Positions 1 to 7,566 of a DNA stretch of 7,566 bases are shown here, in pieces. Origin of the DNA: an uncultured Erysipelotrichaceae bacterium (lineage in GTDB: Bacteria; Bacillota_I; Bacilli_A; Erysipelotrichales; Erysipelotrichaceae); contig CADBMY010000322.1 in assembly GCA_902795905.1 (NCBI GenBank), positions 1 to 7,566 of the forward strand, read 5' to 3'. A model generated the notes under the pieces. The model was not told the DNA's origin, ran no database searches, and saw only the letters and a list, made by a program, of their open reading frames with translations. A program made the position numbers and the translations under genes. Every line of letters begins with the position of its first letter. Position 1 is the stretch's first letter.

Positions 1-528
1 CAGCCATTCCGGCTGTACATTTTCCAGCCAGGGGATCGTCGTGCCGTAATACAGCCTGATGGTACCCTGATCGTTGATCAGCCCCGGATCAAAGCAGGCA
101 TACTTCATTAGCGGAGTCCCGTCGCTGTTTCTGACCACACCCAGATATTCATATTTGCCATCCGGTGTATCGCATACAGCCACACTGATCGGATTGGCAT
201 ATCCTCCCTTACCGTACTTGCCGGAGAGACAGTAATACAGGTAGTATCTGCCGTCATTGCCCTGCACAACATCCGGCGCATACATGTAGCGCATCTTCTT
301 CCCGTACAGGGGATCCTGTTTTACCGAGTAGTTTGCGCCCTTGTTTGACCAGTCGGACAGATCATCCACGGGTGCCGACCAGAAGACATAATCAAGCATG
401 CAGAAGGTATCACCATCCTGCTGATCATGACTGCCGAACAGATATACTCTGTCATTGTATACATGCGGTTCGCCGTCGGGATGATACTCCGAAAGCGGAA
501 GTATCGGGTTTACTGCTTCCTTCTTCAT
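1..528 (-). CDS. Glycoside hydrolase family 43 protein, N-terminal part (runs off left edge)
   Basis: The 176 codons present read from an ATG at 528 to the window edge without a stop, so the C-terminal part is missing. The protein resembles family 43 glycoside hydrolases, five-bladed beta-propellers that cleave beta-xylosides or alpha-L-arabinosides by inversion. Support comes from an N-terminal GEPHVYNDRVYLFGSHD stretch (residues 19-35) with Asp18 just before it as the likely general base, a YAPDV motif (83-87, Asp86 as probable pKa-modulating Asp), and FDPGLIND (146-153). The catalytic Glu expected further on lies outside the window. No signal peptide is visible, so it is probably cytoplasmic and would act on imported oligosaccharides. 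The start is supported by a GAGGAG ribosome binding site six bases upstream that overlaps the stop of the preceding peptidase gene. Substrate and subfamily cannot be told from this fragment. Confidence 0.82.
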   Translation of the reverse strand, partial: MKKEAVNPILPLSEYHPDGEPHVYNDRVYLFGSHDQQDGDTFCMLDYVFWSAPVDDLSDWSNKGANYSVKQDPLYGKKMRYMYAPDVVQGNDGRYYLYYCLSGKYGKGGYANPISVAVCDTPDGKYEYLGVVRNSDGTPLMKYACFDPGLINDQGTIRLYYGTTIPWLENVQPEWL

Positions 529-534
529 ACCTTT

Positions 535-540
535 CTCCTC
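535..540 (-). promoter_or_regulatory. Ribosome binding site of the GH43 gene, overlapping the pip stop codon
   Basis: GAGGAG on the minus strand lies six bases before the ATG at 528 and shares two bases with the TGA stop (541-539) of the upstream peptidase gene. Ribosomes ending the peptidase would be placed directly on the next start, so translational coupling is likely. This site also fixes the GH43 start. Confidence 0.7.
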
Positions 541-1411
541 AGTCATTCTCTGCCATCCACGTTCTCAATAATGCACAGTATTTCTCTGTCTGTTCCGCAA
601 AGACCATATGTCTGGCTCCGTCAAACAGTTCCCAGCGTGCCTGCGGGATGCCGTCATACAGCGTCTTGGCGACTAACGGTGTACAGAGATCGTTGGTGCC
701 GGAGATCACCAGTGCCGGTATATTGATCTCACCAAGTCTCTGCGTAACGTCAAAGTCTTTGAGTGTCCCTGTAGGAAAGTACTCACACGGTCCCCAGGCT
801 GTCAGATATGCCTCATGTCCGCTCCTCTTCTCCCTGCGCAGGCATTCCGGCGCATCCGGCTGTATGTCGGCAGAGTGCAGCTTCATGTATCGGTCGGTTG
901 CCTGTACGCAGGCGGGATCATCAAAGTTTCCGGTCTTTTCGGCCCGGGCTGTCGCTTTCCTGTCTTCCTCTGACATCATTGAGATCAGTCTGTGCTGTTC
1001 ATGAGCCCACAGTGCGGAAGAGGACAATGTGCTGGAAAGGATCACACTCTTTATACCTGTCATCTTCTTTTCGATCAGGCAGTACAGTGCCAGCATGCCG
1101 CCCCAGGACTGCCCGAGCAGATGATACTCCTGTATGCCCAGATGAGTGATCAGCGTCTGCAGTTCGTCTGCCCATGTCTCTGCGCACCAGAGTTCGGGAT
1201 GACCGTCCAGGTAGGAATTCCCGCATCCAAGCTGATCATACATGATGATCTCTCTGCCTGTATCTGCCAGCCGGTCCAGCACCTCAAAGTAGTTATGTGT
1301 GGAGCCCGGTCCGCCATGAAGCAGTATCAGCGGTGCTTTGCCGGTATCCTCTCCGGCGATACGATAGTATGTCTGATATCCCTTAAACGGTATATATCCT
1401 TCACGGATCAT
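539..1411 (-). CDS. pip: Proline iminopeptidase-like alpha/beta hydrolase (peptidase family S33)
   Basis: This 290-residue protein has the layout of prolyl aminopeptidases, cytoplasmic serine peptidases that remove N-terminal proline from peptides. The oxyanion-hole motif HGGPG is at residues 32-36, and the nucleophile elbow GQSWGG at 100-105 places the catalytic serine at Ser102. The other triad members are probably Asp241 (in SGTNDLCTP) and His268 (in GARHM). MYDQLGCGNS (57-66) is also typical of the family, and the length is normal for the shorter bacterial type. There is no signal peptide. The ATG at 1411 is preceded by AGAAGG at six bases. It lies 62 bases after atpC, with a hairpin between, and ten bases before the GH43 gene. 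The fold and triad are secure. Related family members act on other amino-terminal residues or on esters, so strict proline specificity is inferred. Confidence 0.88.
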   Translation of the reverse strand: MIREGYIPFKGYQTYYRIAGEDTGKAPLILLHGGPGSTHNYFEVLDRLADTGREIIMYDQLGCGNSYLDGHPELWCAETWADELQTLITHLGIQEYHLLGQSWGGMLALYCLIEKKMTGIKSVILSSTLSSSALWAHEQHRLISMMSEEDRKATARAEKTGNFDDPACVQATDRYMKLHSADIQPDAPECLRREKRSGHEAYLTAWGPCEYFPTGTLKDFDVTQRLGEINIPALVISGTNDLCTPLVAKTLYDGIPQARWELFDGARHMVFAEQTEKYCALLRTWMAEND

Positions 1412-1417
1412 TGTCTG

Positions 1418-1423
1418 CCTTCT
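1418..1423 (-). promoter_or_regulatory. Ribosome binding site of pip
   Basis: AGAAGG on the minus strand sits six bases before the ATG at 1411 and supports that start. It lies just downstream of the intergenic hairpin. Confidence 0.6.
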
Positions 1424-1438
1424 TTCTCTTGAAGATGA

Positions 1439-1467
1439 AGAAAGCCATATCAGTGATACGGCTTTCT
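1439..1467 (-). terminator. Hairpin after atpC, probable partial intrinsic terminator
   Basis: The minus-strand transcript can form a 13-pair stem (arms 1455-1467 and 1439-1451) around a three-base loop, with one G-U wobble. The same arms on the plus strand contain an A-C mismatch, so the structure is better formed in the direction of transcription. It begins seven bases past the atpC stop codon, where an operon terminator is expected. The stem ends in GGCUUUCU and continues UCAUCUUC, which is U-rich but interrupted, so termination may be leaky. It could instead be an mRNA-stabilising or processing hairpin at the 3' end of the atp message. Confidence 0.5.
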
Positions 1468-1473
1468 GGTAAT

Positions 1474-1865
1474 TTATCGGAAGGAAAGTCTGTTCAGTGC
1501 CTTCTGCAGGGCAACTTCAGCTCTCTTCAGATCAAAGTTCGGGTTACCCGAATTGATCCTTTGCTCTGCACGTTTGCGGGCATTTTCGGCTCTTTCCATA
1601 TCGATCTCGTTCTTGTTTTCGATCGCATCGGTCAGGATCTCTGCCTGGTTGTCACGGAAGTATACGACACCGCCGGCAATTGCATATTCCTCACGGACAT
1701 CGTTTTCCACCGTTGACATCTTCCCGATCTTCAGGACCGTTACCAGCGGCATATGTTCAGGCAGAATACCCCGCTGTCCGTCCACTGTATCCAGATTCAG
1801 GATCGGTGTATCCATCTCCTTGTATACACCCCGCGGTGTTATGATCCGGCAATGAATACTGCTCA

Positions 1866-1866
<1 letters not shown>
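1474..1866 (-). CDS. atpC: F1Fo ATP synthase subunit epsilon
   Basis: The 130-residue epsilon subunit sits on the central stalk with gamma, couples shaft rotation to the c ring and can inhibit ATP hydrolysis. The N-terminal beta-sandwich (about 1-84) includes the family signature around DGQRGILPEHMPLVT (29-43) and a GGVVYFRDNQAEIL strand pair (65-78). A two-helix C-terminal domain (about 87-128) follows and is full length. Within it, IDMERA (88-93) matches the I(L)DXXRA motif known from ATP-binding epsilon subunits of Bacillus relatives, where ATP favours the non-inhibitory folded-down form. The start ATG shares one base with the atpD stop (TGATG), and a GGAG lies six bases upstream. It is the last gene of the operon and is followed by a hairpin. 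Confidence 0.96.
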
Positions 1867-4129
<2,263 letters not shown>

Positions 4130-4132
4130 TTA

Positions 4133-6194
<2,062 letters not shown>

Positions 6195-6198
<4 letters not shown>

Positions 6199-6704
6199 GA
6201 TCCGCTGACTTCCTTTACAAACGCATCTACAGCGTCATGGTCCAGATCTTCACCATCCTTGTTCTGGATGATCTTACCGGCTGCCGTGATCGCAATATCC
6301 ACGATATCCTGCTGCAGGGACTGGAACATCTGTTCACGCTGGGCTTCGATCTGTTCTTCAGCCTTCTTGCGCATGGACTCTGCTTCCTTGTTCGCCTGGG
6401 CAATGATCGAATCCTTTTCGACCTTGGCTTCCCTGACTGCCGCTTCGATGATCTGTTCCGAACGTGCGCCTGCCTGACTCAGCTGTTCTGCCGCAGCCTG
6501 ACGGTCTGTTTCCGCAGCTGCTCTGGCATTCTCGCTCTGTTTCAGGTCTTCCTGCATCTTCTCAGATCGTTTCTGCAGAAAGTTCTTCACTGATGCCCAA
6601 AGGAACTTGCGCGCAAGCAAAAACAATACCAGCGTACTGCACAGCTGCACAAGCATGGTGATCGGATTGGGTATCAGCTGACTAATGATATCAATATCAA
6701 TCAT
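6195..6704 (-). CDS. atpF: F1Fo ATP synthase subunit b
   Basis: The 169-residue b subunit forms, as a dimer, the peripheral stalk that keeps the alpha3beta3 head from turning with the rotor. One membrane helix lies near the N-terminus (about 15-32, PITMLVQLCSTLVLFLLA). It is followed by a long, highly charged Ala/Glu/Gln/Lys-rich helix (about 38-145) typical of the right-handed coiled coil that runs up the side of F1. The C-terminal part (DIAITAAGKII, 136-146) is the conserved delta-binding region. There is a single b gene and no b-prime. The ATG at 6704 lies nine bases after the atpE stop and has only AGGG, partly inside that stop codon, as its binding site. It overlaps atpH by four bases. 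Confidence 0.96.
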
Positions 6705-6713
6705 CGTTTAACC

Positions 6714-6944
6714 CTAGTATACGAAAATCAGAAGAATGGCAACCAGCAGACCATAGATAGCACAGGTCTCAGACAGAGCGATACCGAGGATCATTGTGCT
6801 GCGGATCTTGGACTCTGCTTCAGGGTTCTTTCCGATCGCATCACATGCATGAGCAGCGACTTCACCTTCACCACGTCCGGTAAGCATACCTGTCATAACA
6901 GCCAGTCCGGCACCGATAGCGATCAAACCTTTGTTGATATCCAT
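6714..6944 (-). CDS. atpE: F1Fo ATP synthase subunit c, two-carboxylate type
   Basis: The 76-residue proteolipid is a two-helix hairpin, many copies of which form the rotor ring. Helix 1 spans about 6-35 and carries the glycine-rich GRGEGE stretch (23-28). The polar loop is GKNPEAESK (38-46). Helix 2 spans about 49-75 and contains the essential carboxylate Glu59 in ALSETCAIYG. Aligned by eye with Ilyobacter tartaricus c, Gln32 corresponds to Glu26, Glu65 to Glu59, Ser66 to Thr60, Thr67 to Cys61 and Tyr70 to Tyr64. A second Glu at the Gln32 position is the arrangement described for the sodium-binding c ring of Fusobacterium nucleatum, so Na+ coupling is possible. Arg24 and Glu28 add unusual charges to helix 1. 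The protein is somewhat shorter than the 89-residue I. tartaricus form and lacks its C-terminal tail. Confidence 0.97.
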   Translation of the reverse strand: MDINKGLIAIGAGLAVMTGMLTGRGEGEVAAHACDAIGKNPEAESKIRSTMILGIALSETCAIYGLLVAILLIFVY

Positions 6945-6950
6945 AAATAA

Positions 6951-6958
6951 CTCCTCCT
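6951..6958 (-). promoter_or_regulatory. Strong ribosome binding site of atpE
   Basis: AGGAGGAG on the minus strand is six bases before the atpE ATG. It is the best Shine-Dalgarno match in the window, which fits the need for many more copies of subunit c than of any other subunit. Confidence 0.75.
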
Positions 6959-6962
6959 ACTT

Positions 6963-7566
6963 TTAATCTTTTATTTCTTCCGGCATATCATTGCCGATCA
7001 GAACCATCGTTAATGTAACAAATACAAGTGTCTGTACAAATCCCGCAAACAGATCGAAGTACGCATGCAGAAGCGGTGCGACGATCGGTGCCAGGAAGTT
7101 GAATGCACTCTCTGTCGATGTAAACATGTTGGCGATCTTTGTCGAAGCGATCTGGCAGGCATTGTAGATCAGCTGCATCATGATACTTCCGCACAGGATA
7201 TTACCGAAAAGACGCAGCGACATCGAAGCCATCGTCGAGAACTTACCGATAATATTCATCGGCAGCATCACTGCCAGAGGTTCAATAAACGAATGCATAT
7301 ATGCTTTAAAACCACCGTACTTCAGTTCGGTGATCTGAATCAGCACCCAGGTAATAAATGCCAAAAGCAGCGTAACACTGAGGTTGGCTGTCGGTGAGGA
7401 CAGACCAAACAGTGAACACGTATTGGCAGTAAAGATATAGACCCAGAGAACAAGAATATACGGTGTAAGAACATCTGCCGTCTTACTGCCGACATTGCTT
7501 CTGACGCTGTTATATACGGTCTGTACACCGAGGATCACCGGCAGAATGATACCCTTCGGCTCAGCC
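6963..7566 (-). CDS. atpB: F1Fo ATP synthase subunit a, C-terminal part (5' end outside window)
   Basis: About 201 codons are present, and the frame stays open to the right edge, so the true start lies outside. Subunit a is the membrane stator that forms the two ion half-channels against the c ring. The essential arginine lies in SLRLFGN, with its codon at 7212-7214. A C-terminal helix, DLFAGFVQTLVFVTLTMVL, carries the conserved Gln of the channel (in the FVQTLVF part). Several hydrophobic segments follow one another, including VLTPYILVLWVYIF, LSVTLLLAFITWVLI and PLAVMLPMNIIGKF. At the edge, AEPKGIILPVILG resembles the usual region just before the second conserved membrane segment. A GTG at 7538 is an internal valine, not a start. 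The stop is 18 bases before atpE. No atpI is visible, since the window ends here. Confidence 0.96.
   Translation of the reverse strand, partial: AEPKGIILPVILGVQTVYNSVRSNVGSKTADVLTPYILVLWVYIFTANTCSLFGLSSPTANLSVTLLLAFITWVLIQITELKYGGFKAYMHSFIEPLAVMLPMNIIGKFSTMASMSLRLFGNILCGSIMMQLIYNACQIASTKIANMFTSTESAFNFLAPIVAPLLHAYFDLFAGFVQTLVFVTLTMVLIGNDMPEEIKD

Noticed and set aside
333..1004. Plus-strand open frame (223 codons) opposite pip and the GH43 start
   Set aside because: It lies antisense to two well-supported genes, and its Cys/Ser/Arg-rich composition is typical of shadow translation.
1412..1473. A dedicated promoter for pip in the gap after atpC
   Set aside because: I could find no convincing -35/-10 pair with proper spacing. 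Most of the gap is taken by the hairpin and the ribosome binding site.
7536..7538. GTG as a possible start of atpB
   Set aside because: The frame continues upstream to the window edge with residues that fit subunit a, and no ribosome binding site precedes the GTG. It is an internal valine.

Overview
The window is an ordinary, intact chromosomal region from what looks like a fermentative low-to-mid GC Gram-positive bacterium (Bacillota). Protein style, strong purine-rich ribosome binding sites and gene order fit that group. My impression is an Erysipelotrichia-like gut Firmicute, but this rests on recall rather than a search. All ten genes lie on the minus strand and read from right to left.

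From the right edge to about 1474 is the complete F1Fo ATP synthase operon except for the start of its first gene: atpB (subunit a, 5' part outside the window), atpE (c), atpF (b), atpH (delta), atpA (alpha), atpG (gamma), atpD (beta) and atpC (epsilon). This is the canonical bacterial order with no inserted genes. Spacing is very tight: three stop/start overlaps (F/H, H/A, D/C) and gaps of 3 to 18 bases elsewhere. The products assemble into one membrane rotary machine. Subunits a, b2 and the c ring form the ion-translocating motor and stator, delta links b to the catalytic head, and alpha3beta3 makes or hydrolyses ATP around the gamma-epsilon shaft. Key catalytic residues are all present.

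A 62-base gap follows atpC and holds a hairpin that is probably a partial terminator. Beyond it come a proline iminopeptidase-like alpha/beta hydrolase (pip) and, ten bases further, the N-terminal 176 codons of a glycoside hydrolase family 43 protein that runs off the left edge. The last two appear translationally coupled and may be partly expressed by read-through from the ATP synthase operon. No intergenic stretch exceeds 62 bases, and I see no RNA gene, mobile element, CRISPR array or repeat family.

I found no undescribed system. The most informative point is subunit c, which carries two carboxylates (Glu26 and Glu59) at the ion site. This resembles the two-carboxylate, sodium-binding rotor described for Fusobacterium nucleatum, and there are further unusual charges in helix 1.
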